Positions 1-11,893 of a stretch of DNA of 64,000 bases are shown here, piece after piece (position 1 is the first letter of the stretch; the number at the start of each line of letters is the position of its first letter). The notes beneath the pieces are model-generated. The model had not been told where the DNA came from. It searched no databases and saw only the letters and a program-made list of their open reading frames with translations. Position numbers and translations under genes: made by a program. The stretch is from the NCBI GenBank assembly GCA_030789695.1, contig JAULAV010008733.1:19072-83071 (forward strand), written 5' to 3'. The stretch comes from Scilla litardierei. Its lineage: Eukaryota; Streptophyta; Magnoliopsida; Asparagales; Asparagaceae.

Positions 1-241
1 CCGAAATGAAGCGTGAGGCCTCGGGAAAGGTTTATAGGGCTTCTAAGATCACTCTAGCTCTAAGATGCGGTCAAGGTGAAGTTCATCAGGAATGACTTAC
101 TCCAAGCTCATCGTTCTATGGGAAGGAACTAGAAGACTATAAAGAACTCGGCGGAACGCCCAACAGGGAAAAACACACAAGGAAGAGAATCAACCATAAT
201 ATATATAATAGACAAAGCATAGACAAAAATCGGTCGTTACA
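1..241 (-). repeat. Element A 3' LTR, partial
   Basis: This is the first 241 bp of the minus-strand LTR; the rest lies to the left of the window. It is about 96% identical to 5956-6196. The LTR boundary at 241 is set by TGT at the minus-strand start and by the adjoining purine tract at 242-254. Confidence 0.8.
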
Positions 242-254
242 TCCTACCCACCTT
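242..254 (-). other. Element A polypurine tract
   Basis: The minus strand reads AAGGTGGGTAGGA directly before the LTR start TGTAACGAC. Purine tracts in this position prime plus-strand DNA synthesis in LTR retrotransposons. The purine run and its exact abutment on the LTR are seen directly; the role is the known family rule. Confidence 0.7.
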
Positions 255-3200
255 AAAAATAAAGTCTGTCCTCGGACTTTCCAACATACCTAGTCGCTCC
301 AGTAACTACCCCAATCATATCATGTTATAATTTAAACCATGTATAGTCATTACGAGTGCTTATATATGCACTAGGTAGTCAAGCATTAACATTGCTATCA
401 TGTAAATATATATTCACGCACATTATACACTTATACCTATCATAGTCAATCAAATGCATATACGTATTTCAATCATATATATACATAACTACTACTTACC
501 TAGCGCAAAACAATAGTTCAGATACTCACAACCAATTAAATATTTCACACCAGCAATTGCCATCGTAATACCACACGTTTAGATAACTACCTACGAACCA
601 AGCAATAAGGATACACTACTCCCTATATCTCCTAGTATACATCTACACCAAATATATCAACACATATAATCACATCACCCATCTTCAATTCATGTTTACT
701 ATCTCTAATATACATTTACCGCTACTATAAATTCACTATACATAGTCATTCAAATGCATGCAAATATTTCACCATACGTTCACATTACATACGGTCCTAT
801 AACTATATTCACGACACGCCACACATACCATAGTCACCAAACTTATAACTAGGCACATACTTACCCGTGCATGGTGCACACCCACACACGCTAACATTTC
901 ATTCACGTACACCAATCGTACCATTATATAACTAGCACATCTATACACCTAGTTTAGCTAGCACACCTACGTTCACACAGGCAAGTCCTTAGTAATTAAC
1001 TATACCACAAGACCACACCTATAACTATATACTGGTGTAGCGACCCACAATCATGTGCGTAGCACAACCAGGCACAAACACTCCTATCACTATGCATACA
1101 TCAAACATTACTATATGCAACTACATGCATACATAACAATACTCTTAGAGTATACCCACTCAAGCTTGAGTGAGACTCGAAACACATATCAGAATACTCT
1201 ATATACGTAACACGGTATTTATACCTATACTAATACCACTCCAATATATATAAATCTACCAACATAACCACATACATACTATAATATCAATCACTATATT
1301 TAGTCGGGTAACACCCACATAATTCAATCACTTTATATACCGTAATAATAATACAGACATCAGCACACATATATTTATAATTCCTTCCCTAATACATGCA
1401 TTCAACGTATAGTCACACACATGTAGAGCATTTATTCACACAGTATCCTACTATCATATGTATATCACATATATACTCATGCAGCAATTACATAACTACT
1501 TACGTCTAGGCACAATACATATCTACGTATGAGCACATACTCACACGCACTAACACATAGGTCATAAAATAGGCCTACCCACCTTAACCATACGTACACC
1601 TATTATTATCACACCTAACAAACACATAACTTCATTAACATATTATTTCAAACATTATAAGTATTTCTAACTACATACACCTCATTAGATATTCCAACAC
1701 TGTTCTTTATATACACAGACGACCCTAGAGTGGTATAGCTATCCTCACACATATCTATAAATACTAACACACAAACAATTCCATAACGTCAAGAATATCT
1801 CAGAGTTTGTATATATCACACAATAGGCAAACATTAATATACTATAGGGGAGTACACTCATTCAAGCCTACATACACAACTCAGGTACATGCACCACGAC
1901 AACATCACCAAGGTCCAAGGGCCTACTAGCAATTTAGGGTTGACACAGACATTGACGAGCACTAAAGCCTAAGCAATAGAGGGAGATCGAGGTCGAAAGC
2001 GTGGCGAGGAAAGGATCGTTAAGCACGAGTTCAGATAGGACGAATACAAGGAGACATCTTGGTTAGGTGAAACAGCGATTCACTTGCGAACGTTTAGGTA
2101 GTGGAGAGGGAGATGTAGTGATACTTTTATATGATACAGAAGGGAAATAGCGTAAATAACATAAGCTGAAATACGTGGAATTTGAAAATTGTTGTACTTC
2201 AAAAGTTGGAGTCCTGTTTGTATAAAATATTTGGAGATCGATAAAACGAGTTGTTCAAAATAAGTTTGGGTCGAATAGTCATAATAAGAGAAAATGATTT
2301 ATCGGCTTATCGAAAATCATTATAAAAAGTAAATCATTCACACGAACAGTAAGGACGTAGTTTAGAAAATATCATACGTCAGTAATTTAATACAATGTTG
2401 GCAAAAGTTTTGAAATCCAAAGAATGAAATTAAATTAACTGAAGAATTTAAGCTCATGTTAAATGCTTTCAAAGTCTTTAAGCTAGGGAAAAATTTAAAA
2501 TAATCAATATCTGAAACTACTTTTAGAAGGACCATTATTTGCCAAAAAGAAACCGATTTACACAAGGTTCTTAACATACGAGCACAACGAGCCTGGTACG
2601 GATATATATATATATATAATTGAAATTCTATTTAGTTTAGAATTTATTCTAAAAACATGCATGGTGAACGGAAAGATAATAATAACCAAGTAGTAGAATT
2701 ATCAAAATTGGTAATAAGCTTTAAAACCAAATTATGAAAGGTCTAGATCAGGAAAAAGGTTATGAAATAGTAATTTTACAAAAATCTAAGATAGAGAAAA
2801 ACGATGAGCATAAAATCGACTTGCTGAACGCTGAAGTCCCATGTGATTTGAAAAGTATATTAAAAGTAAGGCGATGTGTCATTTGAATGGCATAAATAAG
2901 AAAGGAAAATTATAAATCGAATTGGGAGAAAAATAGAAATACGGCTCAGAATTAAATTAATATATGAAAAGGGGACAAGATATTTAAATAGGTATGAAAA
3001 TTATAGGCTGAAAAAACATTATAAAACAGTAATCAAAATCTCGTCAAAACTTTCGAAATTCAAAAATGAATTTAAGTCATCGGAAGAGCATGAAGTCCAA
3101 ATATATATATATTAAAAGTTTTCGAACGAGTGTAAACTTTAGCGAATGAAGAACATCGAAAACACTTTAAAAAGGCTTTAAGATTTGTAACGAAGAGATT

Positions 3201-3716
3201 CGGAATTTAACGTCGATCGTCATGAGGCAATCTCGTGAATTAAAACAAGGAAAATGGTCGGATGATCAAAACATACATACGCCTAGGATATGAACTAGAA
3301 ATATCTACTCCTATAGTCGACCAACTAAAATTAAGAGACTAAGCGCTAAGACTTTCTAAGGAGCTAGACGGTAATGAAATGCGTTCAGCTTGGTCCGAAA
3401 TCGATGAACCCAAGCGAACGACTACAGAAATTCTAGAAGTCTAATATGATCAGAGTTAGACAAGAACCACTAAGGTAACTCATAAGATGATTTAAATTAA
3501 TTCCTAGCAGGGAGTCTAACTAATAATCAGGGGCCTCTAACTAGCAAGCACAGACGTCTAACTAAGTCTTCTTACCACCTAGTGACATAGGAAAACGACT
3601 AGACTAGGCTTATGACTCCAATGTTGCAATTTATTTAATGGACATTCCATAGTTATTATCGTTGTTCCGATAATTCGCAGTTGCAAGACGGACCTGCATG
3701 GGCCACCAACAAAACA
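255..3716 (-). other. Element A internal region, no coding capacity seen
   Basis: This stretch has no recognisable gene. The left half (about 255-1900) is very AT-rich with frequent cata/acata runs and low-complexity character. The right half (about 1900-3716) is purine-rich on the plus strand. A short (at)n run lies near 2603-2620. The open frames present are short, lack retroviral motifs and look accidental. A LARD with replaced coding content is the simplest reading. Confidence 0.6.
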
Positions 3717-4774
3717 TGTCACGCCCCGCTTCCCAAAAATATAGAGGCGAGACGTGAGATGGTCCGCTCAGACTTGAAGCTACAAAGCTACAAGTCCAAT
3801 AAGCGTCAAGCAACATTAAATTGGCAGGTCCTTGCAACGTGATATGAAACAAAGATAATAATGAAGGGAAAAGAGACAAAAGCAATCTCAGATTATCCAT
3901 TATATTAAATTCCAACATCACAGAAAAAGCCACCAGCTTACAAGGAAAGAATCTAAATGGCCCAAACATGGCCAACAAAAGTACAAGGTACAAACGAGGT
4001 GCCACGCACCGACAACTAACAGAAATCCTAAAGCAAAAGTAAGCTCTGCAAGGTCCTAAGAAAGATCACCGGTGTCCACAAAACTCCTCCTGGGCATACA
4101 TGGACTCAGGCTCCGCGTCAGCAACAACCACGTACTCAGCTACGGTCTCTGGCTCAAGGTCTAACATGTGACACCCAAAAGAGCAAGGGGCACATGTCAG
4201 CAAGTCTCCAAGAGACTTGTGCAAGGAAACTGAAAGTACAGGTAAACAACCTAGCAATTCTAACATGATGAAATGACATGGCAGTTAAAGTAAGAGTGCA
4301 ACAAGTAAGGTAAAGTTAGGTAAGGTACAAACATGGCATGGCATGGATGTCATGTTTTGCAAGGAACATTCACAAGGACAAGGACAAGTATAGTAAGCAC
4401 GTCGTGCACAGAGATTCCGCCCTTTGGCTAGAGTAGCTGATCGGGCCAACTCTTACGCTCAAGTGACCGTTTATCCCTACCCCTCCACGTGTATCGAGCC
4501 AGGGCCTTACCCCCGAACATGGAATGCTCACTTCTGGATCACGAGCCAGGAAGTGTTTTAACAAGTATGGCGTAGGGTTATGCCCGCATAGCAGGTGCCT
4601 AGCCGGTAACACGGAAACACGGATTTGTACAAGGATTTGTAGCGTGTGCTACGATGCAACGTGCAAACAGATGACATGTAAGATGGATGCACATGACAAA
4701 TATTCGAATAGAAATTGCGTACCGTTAAAAAAATTAAACATGATAGGCAATGCATGACATGACATGACAAGGGC

Positions 4775-4803
4775 AATTCTAGCTTCGTTGTCAAGCTAGA
4801 ATT
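4775..4803. other. Perfect 11-bp inverted repeat
   Basis: AATTCTAGCTT (4775-4785) and AAGCTAGAATT (4793-4803) are exact reverse complements separated by 7 nt. The hairpin lies inside the LTR of element A. Its role is unknown; it could be a structural or RNA processing element of the LTR transcript, or chance. Confidence 0.6.
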
Positions 4804-5411
4804 TAATTTGTGTATAGACCGCTATCATTTCACGGTCTAGTCTCTTTCACGCTAAAAGCAAGGAATGGCCTAAAGCATGGCCTAAACAAGGTTGGCAAGT
4901 TTCACTTGCCTGGTTCCGGTGATGACGGTCAACGAGAGTTCATCCCACAAATCGCTATTCTACGGGGATGGGTCACGTATGTGAAGCGGAAGAATCGACG
5001 ATCCAAGACGCCTACGAATCTGCGGTAGGAGGGGATCTCGACGCATCCGGATTGCCGTCGCCAAATCCGATCTAGCATGGCTACGGAAGAAGCGATCCCA
5101 GGAAAACTACGGCTGAAAAGATCTCCTCGTGGCTGAGATACAATAGATCTGGAGATGGGAGAAAGTAGGGGAAAATCTGGAGCAAAAGGAGAATTGGGGG
5201 TTTTAGGGTCGGCCGGCGGCTAGCAGGGTGGTGCCGGCGCAATGGAGGATGAGAGAGAGCACGGAAGGATGAGGAAAGGCAAGAGGAAGTTTGGGGAATG
5301 ATGGAGAAGAAATGTCGGCTAGAAGATATGAAGGAAGAATAGAAAAGGTCGAGGGTTTAATTAAAGAAAGGGGTGCGGCGGCTGCAACTTAACCTAGGGT
5401 TTCTGGGGCAA

Positions 5412-5930
5412 CTAGTCGGTCAGTGAAGAGTGGTCGACCGACTAGTTTGGGAACTAGTCAGTCGGTCGTCCAACTGAGACCGACTAAAAAGCAAACAATG
5501 AACAGGGTCGACACAGGGTAGACAGATTTAGTCGGTCTGTGAAGGTCTGTCAACCGACTAGTTTGGGAACTAATCGGTCGGTGAATGTTCAATGACCGAC
5601 TAAGGGCAAAATATGAAAGACAAATAAGCACTGAGTGTTAGTCGGTCTGAGAAGAAACTCTAACAGACTAGTTTATCAACTAGTCGGTCGATAGTCGTTC
5701 TTTGACCGACTAACCGTAAATAGTAACTTGGCTGTCAGGAAGAACTCAGAATTAGTCGGTCTGAGAACAAGTTCTAACCGATTAGTTTATCAACTAGTCG
5801 GTCGAAGAATGTGCTTAGACCGACTAAGCGAAAACAGTAACTCAGTTGAAATATACAAGATGAACTAGTCGGTTCCTGAAGGGTTGCCGACCGACTAGTT
5901 TGCAATCTAGTCGGTTGGTTCTTCTTCTTG
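5412..5930. repeat. Tandem array, ~113-bp unit with TAGTCGGTC dyads
   Basis: Five diverged units begin at about 5412, 5528, 5638, 5752 and 5865 (spacing 110-116 bp). Each unit contains (c)tagtcggtc followed by its reverse complement gaccgacta(g), usually twice, so each unit can fold into stems of about 9-10 bp. The array is in the LTR of element A. The unit ends and the dyads are read directly; function is unknown. Confidence 0.8.
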
Positions 5931-6196
5931 AATCAAATAAGATGCACGGAAGGTGCCGAAATGAAGCTTGAGGCCTCGGGAACGGTTCCTATGGCTTCTA
6001 AGATCACTCTAGCTCTAAGATGCGGTCAAGGTGAAGTTCATCAGGAATGACTTACTCCAAGCTCATCGTTCTATGGGAAGGAACTAGAAGACTATAAAGA
6101 ACTCAGTGGAACGCCCAACAGGGAAAAACACACAAGGAAGAGAATCTACCATAATATATATAATAGACAAAGCATAGACAAAAACTGGTCGTTACA

Positions 6197-6413
6197 GGAA
6201 GTTCGTCCCAGCTACCGGTGGTCAAAGCGACCCACGTCGAACTACTCTACTAGACTGGCGACCTACTCCGATTGACGGGTGACCCTGTGTCTCCATCTAC
6301 AAAGGGTCGTTCAATCGGGATTAACCTCGTCTTCACCCCAAAACTTGTAATCATTGTAACCATGATTCCCATTTCAACATAAATATAGTGTTTGCGTATT
6401 TTACCCCGCAACA
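6197..6413 (+). repeat. Element B 5' LTR, 3' remnant
   Basis: About 217 bp up to ...ccccgcaaca precede a primer-binding site of the Tat type, so this is the tail of the 5' LTR. Its upstream part is missing or displaced by element A. No second copy exists in the window, because the 3' LTR is lost. Confidence 0.65.
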
Positions 6414-6415
6414 TT

Positions 6416-6434
6416 TGAAACCGTCTGTGGGAAC
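6416..6434 (+). other. Element B primer-binding site, degenerate
   Basis: The sequence tgaaaccgtctgtgggaac aligns with the intact TGGCGCCGTCTGTGGG site of element E. The first half has G/C to A changes consistent with methyl-CpG decay. It lies 2 nt after the LTR end, as expected. Confidence 0.7.
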
Positions 6435-6447
6435 ATTGGTTACATCC

Positions 6448-8452
6448 ATGACAGACCCCACACAAAGTCACCGCAATCATCGTAGCGGTAAACAAACAAT
6501 TCTCGAGGAGGCCCCCTCTCCTAGGAGGTCCCCCTCGAGAGATGCACCCCTTGGGCGTAGATGCTACCATCGAGGATGCAGCCCATGGCATCTATCCAAG
6601 CTTTGATATCTTCGACAAAGTGATGAAGGACATGGCTGTGGCGAAATCTGCAAGGAGGCCTCTAACATCAGGCCCCTCCAGACCTCTCAACGTGAGGCAA
6701 AACCTTCTCCTCGTGTTCGACGAAGAAGCGACCGCTCGGAGGAGGTGCTTCGATGAAGAGGAGCTAGCCGCTCTGCAAAGGCGTCTCAATGATGACGAGG
6801 CAGCCACTAGGCAGAGATGGTTGGACGAGGAGGAGGCCACGATTCAAATAAGGCTTGATGAAGAAGCAGTTGTCCAACGACGTTACATTTTCGCTGCAAG
6901 GGAGATGATCCAGCAGGGGAGCTTGGGATCCCCTACGCATCGATCGCGATAGTGCAGGAGCACATCCTGTAAGATCAAGTTGTGGAGAGCCACCCTCGCA
7001 GAAGATCGTCAAGCCTAAGGTGCAAAGGGTGCCCCCATCAAGGCAAAGCCCCCCTCGGATTGAGCGCCTCTCTCCTAGGTGCAATGATCGACGGGGGCAG
7101 AGCCGCGAGCAAAGCCCAATCCCCAGGGCACATAGAAAGGACTCTCATGAGCATCTAGGTGGCCCATCTGGGGGTTCCAAACACATGCAAGAGCTCCGAG
7201 GCGGTCAGGACGTCACACGAAGGTCACCAGCACCTCCCCAACATCTCGAAGAAGCCAACCCACTGACACGAAGGGTGATCTCAACCCTGATACCACGTAG
7301 GTTCAAGCTACCTCCAGCTAGAATTGTACGACGACTCGGACGATCTACTCAAACATGTGTAATGCTATATGGGCGTGATGGAGATCCAAGGAGCAGGCGA
7401 CGAGCTCCTCTGCCATGCCTTCTCGATGACTCTGAAGAAGTCTACCATGGAGTGGTACAACAACTTGCTAGATAGATCGATAGACTCCTTTGGCGATCTA
7501 TACCACAAGTTCCAAATGCAGTTTTGAGCAGGGTGAAGAAGGAAGAGGGCCCTGACTATCTGTTTACGATAGTCCAAGAGGAAGGGGAGACCCTCCGAAG
7601 GTTCTAGTTGTGCTTCAATGAAGAGCGTCTAAGCGTGATGAGCTGCAGAGACGAGCTTGCCATGGCAGCCTTCAAGAAGGGGCTCACCAATTACACTCTA
7701 CACAAATCCCTACTCCACGACCCGCCAATGGACCTCGACGCTCTCTTCTCCAGAGCGGATAAGTTCATGCTCAGTGAGGAGTCGTTGTGGGCAAAGAAAG
7801 TAGTTACCGCCACCAAGCGACCCAGAGCTAAACCTCTGCCTCCACCTAGGCCGAGGCATGATGACCGCCCCTGAGGGCAAGATCAAGATCACCCCCGAGG
7901 GCGTGACCAGGGAGGCCCATGAGGGAAGGATTTCCCCGGACCTCTAAGGGGGGTCCTCCCTCCAATGAACCCCGCCCCGAGGAACGGACATAAAAGAGCG
8001 CTGGAGGAGGTACGTTATACAGTCTCAATGCCCTGCTGGCCGAAGTGATGGCATCAGCCAAGATTGGCAGACTTCTCAAAGAGCCGCCCCCGTTGATGAG
8101 GGAAAAGCCGAACGCACGTAATGCACAGAAGTACTGTCGGTACCACCACGACCACGGCCATGACACCGATAATTTCTTTGCTCTAAAAAAGGACATAGTA
8201 TGGCTAATCCAGGGTGGCCATCTTCAACGGTTCATTATCAAAAGGGCCAGAGCCGAGAAGGGTGAACTACAGCGAAACCTGTCCAGCAGGCCCAAGCCCA
8301 AAATGCCACTAGCTGCCCATCCTATCAGTGGTCCGGTCATGTGCTTAGATGTGATATGTGGTGGACCGACCTCGGACAAAATCTCGACATCGCAGGGGAA
8401 GAATTATGTGAGGCATGTCATGATGGCGACCGCTGATGAAGGGGCGAAGTGA
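6448..8452 (+). pseudogene. Element B gag (Tat-type), frameshifted
   Basis: Gag builds the virus-like particle and packages element RNA. The first ATG after the primer site is at 6448; reading then shifts frames (to 6542-6952, 7020-7475, 7608-7874, 8045-8452). The N-terminal part is charged and repetitive (DEEA-rich, about 6720-6880). The retrotransposon gag fold follows at about 7330-7800, recognisable from TMEWYNNLLDRSIDSF in an alternative frame and FKKGLTNYTLHKSL. The C-terminal knuckle of Tat gags, YCRYHHDHGHDT, is at about 8132-8167. At least four frame breaks make it non-functional. Element E carries a better preserved relative on the other strand. Confidence 0.8.
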
Positions 8453-8886
8453 AGAAGGGTAGCTCCACTCCCATCTCCTTCTCCGACAACGACCTGGTGA
8501 GGGTCGAGCTACCACATGATGATGACATCATCATCGAAGCACTCATCGGACCGACAATTGTGAGCAGGCTCTTGGTCAACAGTGGCAGCTCGTGCGACAT
8601 ACTGTTTTTGTCGATGATCCAGAAGATGGGACTGGGCAAGGTATACTTGAAACCATGCTTGAGCCCAATTATCGGCTTCACTAGACATTCGGTGGCCATT
8701 GTCGGAACGATCAATCTGCCCGTCACCCTGGGGGAGAGGCCCGAGGATTGTTATGCAAATGACGCAATTCGTCATCTTTCGCATCCCCTTGGCGTACAAC
8801 AGCATCATAGGGTGGCCTTACATGACCGTCGTCGAAGCTCTTCCCTTGCTGCTACACCAGATGATAAAGTTCCAGAACCCCTATAG
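8449..8886 (+). pseudogene. Element B aspartic protease region
   Basis: This frame follows gag with a 4-bp overlap and carries the pepsin-like retroelement protease signature LLVNSGSSCDILF (about residues 41-53). Tat proteases usually have VD(N/S)GSSADIL, so the catalytic aspartate appears replaced by asparagine. The later flap-like region is partly recognisable before the frame is lost after about 8760; the 8699-9145 frame carries the continuation. In an active element it would cut the Gag-Pol precursor. With the Asp-to-Asn change and the frame breaks, it is judged dead. Confidence 0.7.
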
Positions 8887-9149
8887 GGTTGGACAAGTGC
8901 GAGGAAGCCAGAGGCTCCCGCGAAGCTGCTACGTCGGCTCTACCAAGCATAAGCAATCCGAGCAAGCCTTGTTGGCCGAACTCCTTGACGGCTGGGAGGA
9001 CTTGGAACATCAACGACCAACCCCGGTGGAGGGCGTAGAGGAGGTGCTACTAACGGAGGAGGCAGACAAAACTGTATCGATCGGTACAAAGTTAACTGTG
9101 AAGCTGAGGGCGGGGGCTGAGCAACCTCCTCAGGGCGAATACTGACATC

Positions 9150-10080
9150 TTCGCATGGTTGCCCTCAGACATTCCTGGAGTCGATAAACCGGTGATCGCC
9201 CATGAGCTGCACATCGACTATAAAGCCTGCCCGGTTTGACAGAAGAAGCAAAGCGCTGGGGGAGAGAAAGCGTAGGCAGCAGGCGAAGAGGTGGAGCATC
9301 TCCTTGAAGCCGGATTCATTAGAAAGGTGAGATATCTTGATTGGCTCGCCAATGTGGTGATGGTGAAGAAATCCAGCGGCCAATGGCGAATGTGTGTGGA
9401 CTTCACCGACCTCAACAAAGTCTGCCCAAAGGATAGCTTCCCACTGCCAAGGATAGACCATCTGGTGGATAATGCCTCATGGTATGAACTCCTAACTTTT
9501 ATTGTTGCCTTTTCATGCTACAACCAATATAGATGACCACCCATGATGAGGAGAAGACGGCATTCATCATGGACCGGGGGACATTTTGCTACACCAAAAT
9601 ACCGTTCGGACTTAAGAACACCAGAGCGACCTACCAACGGATGGTCGACAAAATCTACCATCCCCAGGTCGACAAGAATCTGTAGGTCTACATCGATGAC
9701 ATGTTGGTGAAGTTAAAAAGGGTTGAAGATCATCTCGCTGACCTGGAGGAGACATTCCAAAAGGTGCGGCACTACAACCTGGGCTCAACCCAGCCAAGTG
9801 CATATTCGGCGTTGAGTCAGGGAAGTTCCTTGGCTTCATAATCACCAAGCGAGGAATTGAAGCCAACCCTGACAAGATCGCCACCCTCGCCAACATGCTG
9901 GAGCCAAGGACGATCCGGGACCTGCAGAGGATAAATGGATGGATCGTCATGCTGGGAAGATTCCTGTTGAAGTCTGTAGAGAGGTCACTCCCATTCTTCA
10001 AGATTCTTCGAAAAGCCCTCGCTGAGAGGAAGGGCATATAAGGAAGTTGTGGAGTGGGATGATTCCAAAACAAAACCTTT
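9150..10080 (+). pseudogene. Element B reverse transcriptase, broken
   Basis: This segment copies element RNA into DNA in active relatives. Recognisable blocks in order are DIPGVDKPVIAHELHIDY (about 9166), EHLLEAGFIRKV (9291), WRMCVDFTDLNKVCPKDSFP (about 9384), KTAFIMDRGTF (about 9556), FGLKNTRATYQRMVDKIY, and the catalytic YIDDMLVK with YIDD at 9689-9700. The motifs are in the right order for Ty3/gypsy RT of the Tat type. In-frame stops (for example TAG at 9683) and frame changes near 9535 and 9770 inactivate it. Confidence 0.85.
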
Positions 10081-10600
10081 CGGCGAGCTAAAGGCCTACC
10101 TGCAAATCTTGACGCTGCTCGTAAAGCCCGAAGAAGGAGAGTAGCTCGGCCTCTACCTCACCACAACTGAGGAAGCTATAAGATCGGTCCTGGTGAAGGA
10201 GGATGGGAGCATCTAGAGACGGGTCTATTATGCCAGCCAGGTGCTCCGAGATGCGGAGACCTACTATGACCACATCGAGAAGATCGCTTACTGCCTGGTT
10301 CTGACGGCAAGGAAGCTCCACCCTACTTACAGGCGCATACTATCGTCGTCTACACAAATTAGCTGCTAGAAAAGAACTTGAGGAGGCTAGAGCGATCAGG
10401 CCGCATGCTGAATTAGAGTGTCGAGCTCAGCGAGCTCGACATTATCTACAAACCAAAGGCATCGATTAATGGGCAAGCACTAGCGAACTTCATGGCCGAG
10501 TGCACCATGGGAGAGAATGGCGAGGCCACGCCCTACGGTCGCCTGGGTGCGGCACCCCAGCAGCTCACCGTCAGCAGTCCTCTCTCTACTTCCACCCAGT
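10081..10600 (+). pseudogene. Element B RNase H (Ty3 type), broken
   Basis: The frame after RT encodes a degraded gypsy RNase H. Matches to the family pattern include LGLYLTTTEEAIRSVLV (about 10144), RVYYASQVLRDAETYYDHIEKIAYCLV (about 10221; quoted for identification and compared as separate short blocks) and ALANFMAECT (about 10480). Several stops (for example 10143 and 10216) interrupt it. It removes RNA from the RNA/DNA hybrid in active elements. A second, archaeal-type RNase H follows, which is what marks the Tat lineage. Confidence 0.75.
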
Positions 10601-10612
10601 CCGATGGCGAGC

Positions 10613-11235
10613 AGTAGGGCGTCCACGTTGATGGATCGGCCACAACATCGGGGAGCAGAGCTGACATTGTAATAAAGACTCCAGAAGGGGGCCTATCGAA
10701 GTACACTCTCTGCTACAAATTCTCGGCAACCAACAATGTGGCGGAGTACGAGGCCGCCCTCAACGGCCTAAAGCTCTGCCAAGCACTTGGAGCGATGAAT
10801 GTGCTGTTGATCAACGATTCAAGGCTGGTCGTCTAGCAAATTGAAGAAAGCTTCGAGGCAAGGGAGAAACTGATGAAGCGATACATGAAATGCGCCCGGG
10901 CCGAACTCCTCAAATATAGGAGAGCAGCGGTCCAACATCTGTCGAGGTCGAACAATCTCAGCGCAGACGCCCTCTCAAAGCTGGCTTCATCTTCTTCGAC
11001 AGAAATTGGGAAAGCCATCTACATTGAGAACTTATTGACGCCCAGTATTGAGGAGGGTAAACTAATGTTCGTCGACCAAGAGCGATCGTGGATGAACCCG
11101 ATTGTCGCCTACCTGAAGTTCGGAGCCCAACCAGACAATAGGCTGGAGGCGTGGAAGACCGAGAGACGAGCTTCATCGTTCGTGATCTTCGGTGATGTAC
11201 TCTATCGAAAGCATTGCGCAAAGAACGACGTATTT
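10613..11235 (+). pseudogene. Element B archaeal-type RNase H (aRNH) and connection to integrase
   Basis: VHVDGSATTSGSRADIVI starts near 10621 with the first catalytic Asp at 10630-10632, followed by ATNNVAEYEAALNGLKL (second acidic residue), LLINDSRLV (third) and NNLSADALSKLAS (fourth). This order is diagnostic of aRNH, an extra RNase H acquired by Tat elements. One stop (TAG about 10832) lies in the middle. The frame 10873-11235 then continues as the spacer into integrase (GDVLYRKHCAKNDVF) until element C interrupts it after gtatt at 11231-11235. Confidence 0.85.
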
Positions 11236-11840
11236 GTAAGGACCCAATGCCATGAGGAAGAAACACTAGGGGTGAATAGTGTTTTATAGAATTATAAGGA
11301 ATTTACGCCAAATAAAACCCTAATTAACCAAAAAATGTGGAATTAAAGAGATGATCAACAACGCAATGCATAATGCAATGAAAACATGCAATGTGTCCTG
11401 ATTTGGTGCAATCCAAGTCAAACCCGACTTGTTATCGGTACCTTAATCCAGCAACACCAGGGATCACACTCGGATACTCTAGTAAATACCACTAGGGATC
11501 CAGCAACACCTGGGATCACACTCGAATACTCTAGTAAATACCACTAGAGCTTCCATTTAGCCCACTCGTGGAAACCCCAACAAGTGCAATCGACATACAA
11601 TCGATGTCTGTGTATCCCATAACCTGGGAACATGCAAATACCTTAATCCCACAACTTGGAACTAAGCACACTCTCACAATCGAGAGCAAATCCTTTCCTT
11701 GACTCCCACAACTTTGAATCAAGCCAACCCTCTCACCAACCGAGAGTACTCAACAAAATAGAAGTATTGAGAATGAAATATACAACTTGAAATACACTCA
11801 CATATGCCTTGAATAAGAACTTACTTGTGAAGGCTATACT

Positions 11841-11893
11841 TTGTGTGTGCGCGCGCGCACACGCGCGGGCTTGTGTGTGTGTGTGTGTGTGTG
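11841..11893. repeat. Alternating (gt)/(gc)/(ca) tract
   Basis: About 50 bp of nearly continuous purine-pyrimidine alternation: (gt)n, then gcgcgcgcgc, then cacacgcgcg, then (gt)n. Such tracts can adopt Z-DNA under supercoiling. It lies at the place where the other LTR of element C has the expanded (ct)n microsatellite. Confidence 0.85.

Larger units (their letters stand above)
1..6196 (-). mobile_element. Element A: non-autonomous LTR retrotransposon (LARD-like), left end outside window
   Basis: Positions 1-241 and 5956-6196 are direct repeats of 241 bp (about 10 differences by eye), both ending on the plus strand in gtcgttaca, which read on the minus strand is the LTR start TGTAACGAC. A purine-rich tract lies just inside the left copy, as expected for the 3' LTR of a minus-strand element. 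The left LTR continues beyond the window. No gag or pol similarity is visible between the LTRs on either strand, so this is a large retrotransposon derivative that would depend on proteins from another element. It appears to sit inside the 5' LTR of element B, whose LTR tail resumes at 6197. The TSD cannot be checked because the far end is missing. Confidence 0.75.
3717..6196 (-). repeat. Element A 5' LTR (inner boundary tentative)
   Basis: The outer end at 6196 is firm because it matches the end of the left LTR. The inner end at 3717 is inferred. There the plus strand reads TGTCACG, so the minus-strand LTR would run from TGTAACG to CGTGACA, giving near-perfect short terminal inverted repeats and a length of about 2.48 kb. 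No tRNA-type primer site is obvious next to 3717, so the inner boundary could be elsewhere. The LTR contains an 11-bp hairpin and the TAGTCGGTC tandem array. Confidence 0.5.

Noticed and set aside
3631..4612. Frames of 66-124 codons at the inner edge of the LTR of element A
   Set aside because: They cross the presumed LTR boundary, overlap each other on both strands, and carry no recognisable motif.
5412..5930. Possible MITE or foldback transposon
   Set aside because: The dyads recur in tandem inside an LTR and there are no single terminal inverted repeats with a TSD.
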